A stretch of 64,000 nt of DNA from a bacterium (GTDB lineage Bacteria; Elusimicrobiota; Elusimicrobia; Elusimicrobiales; UBA9959), in assembly GCA_021811185.1 (NCBI GenBank), contig JAJZPL010000009.1:1-64000 (forward strand). Reading direction: 5' to 3'. Below the pieces are notes generated by a model. It did not search any database and was not told the origin of the DNA. It saw only the letters and a list, made by a program, of their open reading frames with translations. Positions within the stretch are counted from its first letter, which is position 1. Every line of letters starts with the position of its first letter. Positions 24,855 to 32,356 of the stretch are shown piece by piece. Made by a program: the position numbers and the translations under genes.

Positions 24855-25373
24855 TCATTTCTTGAGTTGCTTTGCAGCCTCGTTGCATATCCAGATACCA
24901 ACAAACAACAGGCCGGCACCGCCCAGGAATAACCAGAAGCCAAGCCCGCCGACCTCAATTGAATATGGCGGAAGCCGCGAGCTATCCGGGTCTGAATACA
25001 AGAACCCGAACCAGGCAAGCGACAAAACCAACAATTCAGGGATAGTAAGATAAAACGAGGCCCGATACTTCTTCATCAGCAAAAAAGCCAACTGTAAAAC
25101 CGGGTACAAAGCAGGCACTACATCCCAGACGGTATCCCTTTTTATTCCCACAATCGCGAGATAACCGAGAGCTAAGGCAAAAAGCACACAACAAAACCAC
25201 GCAATACCCTTAGCCGCCGGCAGCATATATTTCCCGTTAAGTTTTTGAAAGAAAGGCTCGACCGACGCTCCGAAACGGGATAGACCGTATCCCGCACCGA
25301 AAATTATCGCAGCAGCACCGAGCGCCGACACGCCGAACATAACAGGATTAAATTGCGTATTTGCACAGTCCAT
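24855..25373 (-). CDS. Hypothetical polytopic membrane protein
   Basis: 172 residues with about five hydrophobic segments (starting VSALGAAAIIFGAGYGL and ending LGFWLFLGGAGLLFVGIWIC). No signature motif is seen. It lies 35 bp upstream of the anchored protein at 23875 on the same strand and shares its low GC, so the two may form a unit. A dispersed-repeat copy with a terminator lies just upstream of its start. Confidence 0.7.
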   Translation of the reverse strand: MDCANTQFNPVMFGVSALGAAAIIFGAGYGLSRFGASVEPFFQKLNGKYMLPAAKGIAWFCCVLFALALGYLAIVGIKRDTVWDVVPALYPVLQLAFLLMKKYRASFYLTIPELLVLSLAWFGFLYSDPDSSRLPPYSIEVGGLGFWLFLGGAGLLFVGIWICNEAAKQLKK

Positions 25374-25384
25374 ACATTCCCCAG

Positions 25385-25477
25385 CCTAACCTTCCAATAA
25401 AATAGCAAATCCCCCCGCAAAACAAAACCACCGGGCTTCCCCGGCGGTAATGTCAAGATTCAAGACCTGACCCCATT
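25385..25477. repeat. Dispersed repeat copy B with terminator
   Basis: About 93 bp, closely matching copy A at 26942. It contains the stem CCACCGGG-CTTC-CCCGGCGG (25428-25447, one mismatch) with a T-rich run on its minus-strand side, and a right block GTCAAGATTCAAGACCTG then ACCCCATT. It serves as terminator for the lipoprotein gene at 25496. The GGGGTCAGGTCTTGA motif (minus strand) resembles sequences associated with REP-type transposases in other bacteria, from memory only. Confidence 0.75.
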
Positions 25478-25495
25478 TCTTGAGAGGAATTTCCT

Positions 25496-26008
25496 CTAGG
25501 GGCCCCAATAATCATAATGAAATACGGTCCCGGTACTGATTTCGAACGCTATAGGGCTATCGCACGAAAACGCGTGCGAACCGGGAGAAATATTCCCGGG
25601 CTTATTAGTTTTATGCGGCCAAACCTTTCCATCCACAAGCATTGTGCAAGCACGCGGGTCTTTCCCGTCAACAACTATATATGTCTTGCCATCTAAAGAC
25701 GGCACGGATTTTTCATTCCAGAAATTAAATATTGTTCCAGTACTCACTGTTAAAACCAGGGAGCGGCCGCAGGAAATATCATGATCGCCCGGAGAGACTA
25801 TCCCCGGAACATGCACATCATACGGCCAAATCCTGCCATCTACAACCAGGAGGCAATCAGCGGATTCTTTCTCATCGACTACCAGGTAAGTCTTGCCATC
25901 CGGAGAAGGGAGAAACTTACCACGCAACGAATATTCCCCTTTACAGCCTGCGCAACACAACGCAGTTAAAGCCACCACGAACCCCAAGATCAGTTTATTG
26001 CAGTTCAT
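25496..26008 (-). CDS. Lipoprotein with internal tandem duplication
   Basis: 170 residues with lipobox CCAGC. The mature part consists of two copies of a roughly 65-residue unit. Copy 1 has SPDGKTYLVVDEKESADCLL, VDGRIWPYDVHVPGIVSPGD and TVSTGTIFNFW. Copy 2 has SLDGKTYIVVDGKDPRACTM, VDGKVWPHKTNKPGNISPGS and EISTGTVFHYD. Each copy has a pair of Cys residues in matching places. Function is unknown. The start overlaps the upstream hydrolase stop by 4 bp (ATGA). Confidence 0.8.
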   Translation of the reverse strand: MNCNKLILGFVVALTALCCAGCKGEYSLRGKFLPSPDGKTYLVVDEKESADCLLVVDGRIWPYDVHVPGIVSPGDHDISCGRSLVLTVSTGTIFNFWNEKSVPSLDGKTYIVVDGKDPRACTMLVDGKVWPHKTNKPGNISPGSHAFSCDSPIAFEISTGTVFHYDYWGP

Positions 26009-26571
26009 AATACTACGTCCCCGAACCGTGTCCTGAGCATTTCAATGAAAGCTTTGTCGGCGCGCTGGGAGAACAGGACGACCGGGGAGTAACCGCGCCG
26101 CCAGGCGTAGTAGATGGCCAGCGCCATAAGCGCGGCGGTTATGAGAACATTGGGCCAGGCGTTAAGCTCCCACTGCCACGGCACGGAAAGCTGCCACTTG
26201 TCCGAGAACGGCATAAGATAGGGAATAGGCCAATGATACCCGTCCGGTCCGCGGGACCCCGCTATATCGCAAAGATAATGCAGGTTGACCGTCAGGAAAG
26301 CCAGCCCCGCCGTAACATACCGCCGCTTAGCCAGCGCCAGGCACACAAGGCTGACCACCACGGCGAACAGGATATTATGGAAAGAATGATGGAAACTGCT
26401 CCAGTACTCCATGGACTCCGGCGAATGCCGCCGCGCAAGGTCCAGCAGCACCGGCAATCCGTCGATGTCCGGGCTCACCGCAGCCGCCACCACCAGCGCC
26501 CGGTCCCGATAGGACAGCTCCGCCGGCAGCCCCACCGCCCACCCCATAAAAAAATGCGTCACCGGATTCAT
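26005..26571 (-). CDS. DUF457-type membrane-bound metal-dependent hydrolase
   Basis: 188 residues with about four membrane segments and the family's His/Asp pattern: MNPVTHFFMGWAVGLP, AAAVSPDIDGLPVLLD, HHSFHNILFAV and VNLHYLCDIAGSRGPDG. YdjM/DUF457 proteins are predicted zinc-dependent membrane hydrolases with poorly known substrates. It is coupled to the downstream lipoprotein. Confidence 0.82.
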   Translation of the reverse strand: MNPVTHFFMGWAVGLPAELSYRDRALVVAAAVSPDIDGLPVLLDLARRHSPESMEYWSSFHHSFHNILFAVVVSLVCLALAKRRYVTAGLAFLTVNLHYLCDIAGSRGPDGYHWPIPYLMPFSDKWQLSVPWQWELNAWPNVLITAALMALAIYYAWRRGYSPVVLFSQRADKAFIEMLRTRFGDVVL

Positions 26572-26598
26572 TTAGTCCTTAAATATAGCACTACGACT

Positions 26599-26940
26599 TT
26601 ATCCCACGAAATTACCGGCAAAACTTTCAACAAGAAGCGCTCCCAGCCAAAAGCAAAGGAAAGATCCGACACCGATCGTCACGAACCGCAACCCCGTAGC
26701 AGTGACGCGCCCAGTTCCATTTCTTGCGTACGCCAGCCCTAGGAATATCGAAGAAATTATCAGGAAAAGCATTCCGGCCGATTCAAAATTAAGCGCGAGG
26801 CCGGGATTCCCCCGCACCCCCGTTTTCGCATCTCCAGCAAATACCGCCGCGAATATCAAGACATATGAAACAATCAATGCCCCAACGGCAATTATTTTAG
26901 ACCACGCGGAATATTGAGTAATTTTTATCATACAGCCCAT
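26599..26940 (-). CDS. Small membrane protein, unknown
   Basis: 113 residues with three hydrophobic segments (IIAVGALIVSYVLIFAAVFA, MLFLIISSIFLGLAYA, FVTIGVGSFLCFWLGALLVE). The ATG at 26940 follows AAGGAGG with good spacing; an ATG nine bases later is possible. The ribosome-binding site falls within the end of dispersed-repeat copy A. No family is recognised. Confidence 0.65.
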   Translation of the reverse strand: MGCMIKITQYSAWSKIIAVGALIVSYVLIFAAVFAGDAKTGVRGNPGLALNFESAGMLFLIISSIFLGLAYARNGTGRVTATGLRFVTIGVGSFLCFWLGALLVESFAGNFVG

Positions 26941-26941
26941 C

Positions 26942-27033
26942 CTAACCTCCTTATAAAATAACAAATTCCTCCGCAAAACAAAACCGCCGGGCTTCCCCGG
27001 CGGCAATGTCAAGATTTAAGACCTGACCCCATT
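26942..27033. repeat. Dispersed repeat copy A with terminator
   Basis: About 92 bp. The left end contains TTATAAAATAACAAATT, then CAAAACAAAACCGCCGGG-CTTC-CCCGGCGG (stem 26984-27003) and GTCAAGATTTAAGACCTG, ACCCCATT. On the minus strand it reads as a terminator followed by the AAGGAGG of the gene at 26940. No gene lies upstream on that strand for it to terminate. Confidence 0.75.
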
Positions 27034-27369
27034 CCAGAGCGGAGGGGGCGGACGGGGGGACCGGGTTAGCAAAACCGTCGTGAGGCCCGAGCTTGCATAG
27101 CGCGGGTGGAGCGAAGCGACACAATCTAGTGTTCAAGGGCCGAATGTCGAGCGAGGGCACGGTGTGCCCCGTGTGGAGCGTAGCGACACTTTCTTGCGCG
27201 TTTTGCGATCCGGTCCCCCTGGCCGCCCCCGACTGGGCTTCCCGCGGCGGGGCGCTTTAGTCAATTCTTTCCACCCATCAAGGGCTTCGTATTTCATAAA
27301 ATATAAGGGACGCAGGTTATACCGAATTTTCAGGCAGGCGTATCTTTTCGAACAACCGAGGTAAAAATC
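27034..27369. other. Non-coding interval with long imperfect inverted repeat
   Basis: No credible gene is seen. The interval holds an imperfect inverted repeat: the left arm at about 27043-27075 (GGGGGCGG, GGGGGACCGG, GCAAAAC) pairs with the right arm at about 27200-27230 (GTTTTGC, CCGGTCCCCC, CCGCCCCC). Between the arms GTGGAGCG(A/T)AGCGACAC-like units occur at 27106-27122 and 27173-27189. The last 60 bp are AT-richer and probably include the gpmI promoter. It could be a structured RNA or a decayed element. Confidence 0.5.
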
Positions 27370-28923
27370 ATGGATAAGAAAAAAGTTCTGCTCATTATCA
27401 GGGACGGGTGGGGCATGTACAGGCCCGACAAGTTTAACGCCGTGGCCAACGCCAAGACGCCCAACATGAAACGCTACCTCAAACAGTACCCCAACACCGT
27501 GCTCGAGCCCGCCGGCGAAGCCGTAGGCCTCCCCAAGGGCTACCAGGGCTCCTCCGAAGTAGGCCACCTCAACATGGGCGCCGGCCGCATAGTGATCCAG
27601 GAACTCAAGCGCATCATGGACATGATAGAAGACGGCACCTTCTTCACCATGCCCGCCCTAAAAGCCGCCCTCGACAACGCCGCCCAGAAAGGCACCGCCC
27701 TCCACCTCATGGGCCTCGTCCAGGACGAAGGCGTGCACGCCCACCAGGACCACATGTACGCCATCATGCGCCACGCCCAGAAAATAGGCATCAAGAAAGT
27801 GTACATCCACTTCTTCGCCGACGGCCGCGACACCCCCCCGCGCTCCGCCCTCAGCTTCCTCAAAATGCTCGAAGCCGTAATAAAAGAAGTACCCATAGCC
27901 AAGATCGGAACCATCATGGGCCGCTACTACGCCATGGACCGCGGCGAAAAATGGAGCCTCGTCGACCAGACCTACAACGCCATCACCAAAGCCGAAGGCG
28001 CAAAGGCCGAATCCGCCGAAGCCGCCCTCAACACCGCCTACGAGACCATGAAGAACCCCAACGGCCTCCCCATAGTGGACGAGTACATCCCGCCCACCAT
28101 CATAGGCAGCTACCCCGGCATGCAGGACGGCGACTCCGTAATACACTTCAACTTCCGTCAGGACCGCGCCATCGAGCTCACCAAGTGCTTTGTCGAAGAC
28201 AACTACCCCGGCAGCCGCTGGAAGAAGTTCGACATAGCCTACTGCGGCCTCACCCGCTACTACGACGAGTTCAAGTTCAGCGCCCTCCCCCCCATGGACG
28301 AAGGCGGCAGCATGGACAACCTCCTGGGCCAGGTCATCTCCGAGCAGGGCCTCCTGCAGCTCCGCCTCGCCGAAACCCAGAAGTTCAAGCACGTCACCTC
28401 CTTCTTCAACGGCAAGCGCACCGAGCCCTACAAGAACGAGACCCAGGTGGAAATAAAAGGCACCTGGGACCCCTCCAGCTTCGGCGAGCACCCCGAGATG
28501 AACGCCCCCCAGGTCCGCGACCGCGCCCTGGCCGAGATCGAGTCCGAAAAATACGACTTCATCCTGGTCAACTTCGCCAACTGCGACATGGTCGGCCACA
28601 CCGGCATTTACGACGCCACCGTAAAAGCCGTCGAGATGACCGACGTCTGCGTAGGCCAGCTGGTGGACAAAGCCCTCAACCACGAGTACACCGTAATGGT
28701 CACCTCCGACCACGGCAACGCCGAGGAAATGTGGGACTACAAGATCAACATGCCCAAAACCTCCCACACCACCAACCCCGTGGAGTTCATCTACATAGCC
28801 AGGGACGCCGAAGGCGTAAAACTGCGCCCGCACGGCATCCTGTCCGACGTGGCGCCCACCGTGCTGGCCGTGCTCGGCCTCAAGCAGCCGGCCGACATGA
28901 CGTCCCGCAACCTGATAGCCTGA
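27370..28923 (+). CDS. gpmI: 2,3-bisphosphoglycerate-independent phosphoglycerate mutase
   Basis: The 517-residue enzyme interconverts 3- and 2-phosphoglycerate in glycolysis, using two metal ions and a phosphoserine. The catalytic Ser lies in QGSSEVGHLNMGAGR (about residue 59). Other family motifs are FADGRDTPPRSA, MGRYYAMDRGEKW, FNFRQDRAIELT, NCDMVGHTG and TSDHGNAEEMWD. Length is normal for iPGM. GAGGTAAAAATC precedes the ATG. Codon use strongly favours C-ending codons, such as Leu CTC over CTG, unlike most of the window. It is the first gene of a unit with the DUF167 and DTW genes. Confidence 0.96.
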   Translation: MDKKKVLLIIRDGWGMYRPDKFNAVANAKTPNMKRYLKQYPNTVLEPAGEAVGLPKGYQGSSEVGHLNMGAGRIVIQELKRIMDMIEDGTFFTMPALKAALDNAAQKGTALHLMGLVQDEGVHAHQDHMYAIMRHAQKIGIKKVYIHFFADGRDTPPRSALSFLKMLEAVIKEVPIAKIGTIMGRYYAMDRGEKWSLVDQTYNAITKAEGAKAESAEAALNTAYETMKNPNGLPIVDEYIPPTIIGSYPGMQDGDSVIHFNFRQDRAIELTKCFVEDNYPGSRWKKFDIAYCGLTRYYDEFKFSALPPMDEGGSMDNLLGQVISEQGLLQLRLAETQKFKHVTSFFNGKRTEPYKNETQVEIKGTWDPSSFGEHPEMNAPQVRDRALAEIESEKYDFILVNFANCDMVGHTGIYDATVKAVEMTDVCVGQLVDKALNHEYTVMVTSDHGNAEEMWDYKINMPKTSHTTNPVEFIYIARDAEGVKLRPHGILSDVAPTVLAVLGLKQPADMTSRNLIA

Positions 28924-29159
28924 TGTTCATAAAGTTGAAGGTGCACCCCGGCGAACGGCGCGACAAGCTGGTAAAGAAAGCGCCCGACGCCTACGAGATA
29001 TGGACCAAGGCCCCTCCCGAGAGGGGCCTGGCCAACGCCTCGGCCCTGCGCCTCCTTTCTTTGGAACTCGGCATAGACGCCAAGAAAATAATGCTCATCA
29101 AAGGCGCCACCTCCCCCGCCAAGATAGTAAAGATCATTTCCCCCGAACTCAAAAGATAG
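28923..29159 (+). CDS. DUF167 (YggU) family protein
   Basis: 78 residues with the DUF167 pattern: LKVHPGERRDKLVKK, YEIWTKAPPERGLANASALR and LIKGATSPAKIVKI, ending ISPELKR. These small proteins of unknown role are widely conserved. The ATG overlaps the gpmI stop by one base (TGATG), so translation is probably coupled. It is easily missed because its frame runs open through part of gpmI. Confidence 0.88.
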   Translation: MFIKLKVHPGERRDKLVKKAPDAYEIWTKAPPERGLANASALRLLSLELGIDAKKIMLIKGATSPAKIVKIISPELKR

Positions 29160-29164
29160 CCGCC

Positions 29165-29839
29165 ATGCCCGAGCACCGAGAGGAATGCTATACCTGCCGC
29201 CGCGTGAAGGCCAACTGCCTGTGCGGCAGCATAAAACCCTTTAACACCAGGCTGCGCTTCGTCATCCTTATGCACGAGGACGAAGCCAAGAGACAGCGCA
29301 CCGGCACCGGCCGCCTGTCGAGGCTGTGTTTGACGAACTCCGAACTCATAATAGGCAATGATTTCACACTGGACGCCAGGGTCAACGCCCTCATCAAAGA
29401 CCCGGCCTGCGCCCCCTTCGTCCTGTACCCCGGCCCCAAAGCCGCCAATTTCCAGACCCTCGGCAAAGACGCGTTCCCGCCGGGAAAAACCCCGCTCATC
29501 TTCGTGATAGACGGCACCTGGCGCTCCGCCAAAAGCATCCTGCACAAAAGCAAGAACGTAAGCGCCCTCCCCCGCCTCTCCTTCGCCGGCAATTACCTCT
29601 CCCAATTCAAGTTCAAAAAGCAGCCCCTGCCGCACTGCGTCTCCACCATAGAAGCCATCTACCACCTGTGCCAGGAAGCCGAAACCGCCGGCCACGACGA
29701 ACCCCGCCCCCAAAAAGAAGTCCTCCTCACCGTCTTCCAAAAAATGGTCGACACCCAGCTCCGCTACAGCCGCGAACTCCACCGCAGAAGAGAAGAGAAC
29801 CAGAAGAAGGAGCGAACCTCCCGCCCCGTCGGCAAATAA
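29165..29839 (+). CDS. tapT: DTW-domain protein (predicted tRNA-uridine aminocarboxypropyltransferase)
   Basis: The 224-residue protein begins with a Cys cluster (CYTCRRVKANCLC) and carries the signature FVIDGTWRSAKSIL, the D-x-T-W motif that names the family. E. coli TapT (YfiP) transfers the aminocarboxypropyl group of SAM to uridine 47 of some tRNAs (acp3U). Assignment to that reaction is by family; other DTW members (TSR3-like) modify rRNA. The ATG at 29165 lies 5 bp after the DUF167 stop. Confidence 0.87.
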   Translation: MPEHREECYTCRRVKANCLCGSIKPFNTRLRFVILMHEDEAKRQRTGTGRLSRLCLTNSELIIGNDFTLDARVNALIKDPACAPFVLYPGPKAANFQTLGKDAFPPGKTPLIFVIDGTWRSAKSILHKSKNVSALPRLSFAGNYLSQFKFKKQPLPHCVSTIEAIYHLCQEAETAGHDEPRPQKEVLLTVFQKMVDTQLRYSRELHRRREENQKKERTSRPVGK

Positions 29840-29886
29840 TAGGTCGCTGTCCCCTATTAATATAGATTTTACAGGGGAACTTACTG

Positions 29887-29892
29887 TATAAT
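29887..29892 (+). promoter_or_regulatory. -10 box of a candidate leaderless promoter (dsbA-like operon)
   Basis: A perfect TATAAT with only 7 nt before the ATG at 29900 and no Shine-Dalgarno sequence. Just upstream, 29838-29857 holds TAATAGGTCGCTGTCCCCTA, a GGGGACAG-type motif related to the hairpin at 39571. Confidence 0.55.
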
Positions 29893-29899
29893 TTCATCT

Positions 29900-30541
29900 A
29901 TGATCGAACGCAACAACGCGCGCCGCCTGGCCCTGGGCGCCTTTATCATTTTCGTCTCCACCATAGCCGTGCTCCTCGCCAGACAGTTCAACGTAGGCCC
30001 CGTAAGGCCCGCCCCCGCCTTCCGCACCATAGGCCCCGCCGACGCCCCCGTACAGATAGTAGAATACACCGACTTCGCCTGCCCCGCCTGCCGCATGGCC
30101 GCCGGCAAGATCGAAGAAATGCATAAAGTCTTCGGCAACGGCCTGCGCGTAAGCTTCAAACATTACCCCTTGGTCACTATCCACCCCTGGTCCCTCCACG
30201 CCGCCGCCTACGCCGACTGCGCCGGTGAGCAGGGCAAGTTCAGGGAATACGCCGCGCTCCTCTTCGCCAACCAGGAAAAGTGGGGCCAGGCCAAAAGCGA
30301 ACCCTGGGAATTCAAGACCTACGCCGACCAGCTCAAGCTCGACTGGCCCGCCATGCAGGCCTGCTCCCAGGCCCCCGAAACCCTCAGGCGACTCAACCTC
30401 GACATCGCCGAAGGCGACATGAAAGGCGTCAACGCCACCCCCACCTTCTTCATCAACGGCAAAAGAGCCGTAGGCTCCGGGCAGCTCCTGGACGAAGCCA
30501 TGAAGTTCGACAACCTGATGAGACAAGCGGCAAAAAAATGA
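29900..30541 (+). CDS. DsbA-like membrane-anchored thiol-disulfide oxidoreductase
   Basis: 213 residues. One N-terminal membrane segment (ALGAFIIFVSTIAVLLA) anchors a periplasmic thioredoxin-fold domain of the DsbA/Thioredoxin_4 type. The active site is CPAC (TDFACPACRMAAG, about residue 55) and the cis-Pro loop is NATPTFFINGKR. It should oxidise or shuffle thiols of exported proteins. The stop overlaps the MauE-like start by 4 bp (ATGA), which points to a working pair. Confidence 0.9.
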   Translation: MIERNNARRLALGAFIIFVSTIAVLLARQFNVGPVRPAPAFRTIGPADAPVQIVEYTDFACPACRMAAGKIEEMHKVFGNGLRVSFKHYPLVTIHPWSLHAAAYADCAGEQGKFREYAALLFANQEKWGQAKSEPWEFKTYADQLKLDWPAMQACSQAPETLRRLNLDIAEGDMKGVNATPTFFINGKRAVGSGQLLDEAMKFDNLMRQAAKK

Positions 30542-30996
30542 ACGGAAAAACCGACCCCAAAGAGATCCTGGGCCTCCTGGCCCGCGTCGCCCTGGGCGGC
30601 GTCTTCATCTACGCCGGCCTGGTAAAAGCCCTGGCCCCCGCCGAGGAATTCGGCTACGCCATAGAAAGTTACAAAGTGCTGAACTCCCAGCACTCGCTCT
30701 GGGCGGCCTACCTGACGCCCTGGGTGGAGCTCTACGCCGGCCTGCTGCTGGCCGCCGGCGTGTTCACGCGCTGGTCCGCCCTTTTCACCGGCGCCATGCT
30801 TTTCTTCTTCGAGGCCCTGCTGGGCCAGGCGTGGCTGAGAAAGCTCCCGGTAACCTCCTGCGGCTGCTTCGGCAGCACGGGCAGCAACTCCCTCGGCCAT
30901 GAATTCGCGCAGAACCTCGGATTGCTGCTGCTCGCCTGGGCCGCTTTTAAATACGGCGCGGCCTGGTCCGCCGACAGGGCGGTGGAAAAATTATGA
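30538..30996 (+). CDS. MauE/DoxX-like membrane protein
   Basis: 152 residues with four hydrophobic segments. The second half has SCGCFGSTGSNS, the CGCFG motif usual in MauE-type proteins. MauE is required for disulfide formation in methylamine dehydrogenase, and related proteins are found beside thioredoxin-fold partners. Here it overlaps the DsbA-like gene upstream and the secreted-protein gene downstream, each by 4 bp. It probably recycles electrons for the DsbA-like protein; that is inference. Confidence 0.82.
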   Translation: MNGKTDPKEILGLLARVALGGVFIYAGLVKALAPAEEFGYAIESYKVLNSQHSLWAAYLTPWVELYAGLLLAAGVFTRWSALFTGAMLFFFEALLGQAWLRKLPVTSCGCFGSTGSNSLGHEFAQNLGLLLLAWAAFKYGAAWSADRAVEKL

Positions 30997-31799
30997 AGCG
31001 CCGCCTGCTCCTGCTGGCCGCGGCGGCCGCCTCGGCCGCCGCGCTGTGCGGCCTGCGCCCCTACAACCAGGCCGCGCGCGCCAAGGCCGTCTGGATGCAG
31101 GTCTCTTCCATCAAGACCGGCCAGGGCTACTACCTGGAGGTGGGGCTCGACGGGCAGGCCCTGATGCGCACCGACAGTTCCAAGGCCATAGTCACCCGGC
31201 GCGGCTCCATAAAACCGCAGCTCGTTAAAGACTTCTTCCGCGAGATAGAGAACTCCGAGATCATAAATTCCCAGAACGTAAAACAGAGCAAAATGATCTT
31301 CTACCGCGGCGACATGATAAAAATATCCGCCTATATCAGCGGCGAGCTCACCCGCACCGAGGCCCCGCTCAACAACTTCGGCGAAGCCTTCTCCTACGCC
31401 TTCACCGAGGTGAGAAAAGCCGCGGCCGCCCTGCCGGTAGAGACCGGGGTGCAGGGGTTCCTGCGCGCCGAGCCGGTGGAGGGCGACGCCCTGGACGCCT
31501 TCCGCCAGAAGGCCGCAGCGAACGGCGAGGTAAAGACCCTCGAGACCTACGACATCCTGAAAGTGCCCGCGCTGATGGCAGCCATCAAGGAGCCGTACCG
31601 CCTGGTCCCGCTGGAGAACGAGGCCGCGGTGAAGGAACTGCGGGGGTTCATCTCCGCAAGGAAACTCTACGGCCTGCGCACTCTTTTCTACGTACCCAGC
31701 ACGCGCGGCACCTTTAAGTGCGAGGTACTGGAAGCGGACAGAAAGGCGCCGGCGGAGCCCAAGGCCGCCCGCGCGGCCAAATCCAAACCGAAAAAATAA
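30993..31799 (+). CDS. Secreted protein of unknown function in thiol-redox operon
   Basis: 268 residues with a signal peptide or anchor (RLLLLAAAAASAAALCGL), a beta-rich middle (GYYLEVGLDGQALMRTDSS, MIFYRGDMIKISAYISGELT) and a basic Ala/Lys tail. Only one or two Cys residues are present in the mature part, so it is not an obvious disulfide-rich client. No family is recognised. It is the third gene of an operon joined by 4-bp overlaps. Confidence 0.75.
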   Translation: MKRRLLLLAAAAASAAALCGLRPYNQAARAKAVWMQVSSIKTGQGYYLEVGLDGQALMRTDSSKAIVTRRGSIKPQLVKDFFREIENSEIINSQNVKQSKMIFYRGDMIKISAYISGELTRTEAPLNNFGEAFSYAFTEVRKAAAALPVETGVQGFLRAEPVEGDALDAFRQKAAANGEVKTLETYDILKVPALMAAIKEPYRLVPLENEAAVKELRGFISARKLYGLRTLFYVPSTRGTFKCEVLEADRKAPAEPKAARAAKSKPKK

Positions 31800-31821
31800 A
31801 GGCACGGGCCGTTTTTTTTGT

Positions 31822-31827
31822 TAGAAT
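31822..31827 (+). promoter_or_regulatory. -10 box of a candidate leaderless promoter
   Basis: TAGAAT with 6 nt before the ATG at 31834. There is no Shine-Dalgarno sequence and no clear -35 box. Confidence 0.4.
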
Positions 31828-31833
31828 AACCAT

Positions 31834-32250
31834 ATGGCGGACGAACCCCGTATAAAAGTAGTGGCTGTCGACGACGACGAGACCATTCTCGAGATATACG
31901 AGACCGGCCTGGCCTCGGCCGGCTGCGAAATACGCACCTTCTGCGAGCCCAAAAAGGCCCGCGAGTTCTTCAAAGCCGCCAAGCCCGCGGAACTCCCCGA
32001 CGTGGTGCTGATGGACATCATGATGCCCGGCGTGGATGGCATCAGCCTTATGGGCGACATCCGCTCCGTGGACGCCGCCGCGCATATCCCCATCATAGCC
32101 GTAAGCGGCCTGAACGACGCCGCCACCCTCAACGACGCCCTGCTGTTCGGCGCTATGGACTACCTGGTAAAGCCTTTCGACCTGGAGTCGCTGATGGCAA
32201 AGATCAGGAAAGCCGCCGAACTCTCCCGCAAACGCGCCCCCAAAGCCTGA
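31834..32250 (+). CDS. Single-domain response regulator
   Basis: A 138-residue receiver with all key residues: AVDDDE, the acceptor Asp in VLMDIMMPGVDG, Ser in IAVSGLN, and Lys in LVKPFD. It has a basic tail of about 12 residues and no output domain. No kinase gene is directly adjacent; the nearest is the OmpR-type pair at 33.9 kb. Confidence 0.9.
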   Translation: MADEPRIKVVAVDDDETILEIYETGLASAGCEIRTFCEPKKAREFFKAAKPAELPDVVLMDIMMPGVDGISLMGDIRSVDAAAHIPIIAVSGLNDAATLNDALLFGAMDYLVKPFDLESLMAKIRKAAELSRKRAPKA

Positions 32251-32356
32251 CCAGGCGCCGCAACCCCGCGCCCTGCCTCCCCAGCCCCTCCGCCGCATTG
32301 CGAAAAACCGGGCAAAGTTATAATATATTCAGAAGAGTTCATTATAGAAGGAAACC

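Noticed and set aside
26951..27567. Minus-strand open frames upstream of gpmI
   Set aside because: They run through the terminator and inverted repeats, lack ribosome-binding sites and have biased antisense-like composition.
29000..29164. Longer N-terminus for the DTW protein
   Set aside because: The extra 55 residues overlap the DUF167 gene in another frame and are basic and repetitive; the Cys cluster begins after the ATG at 29165.
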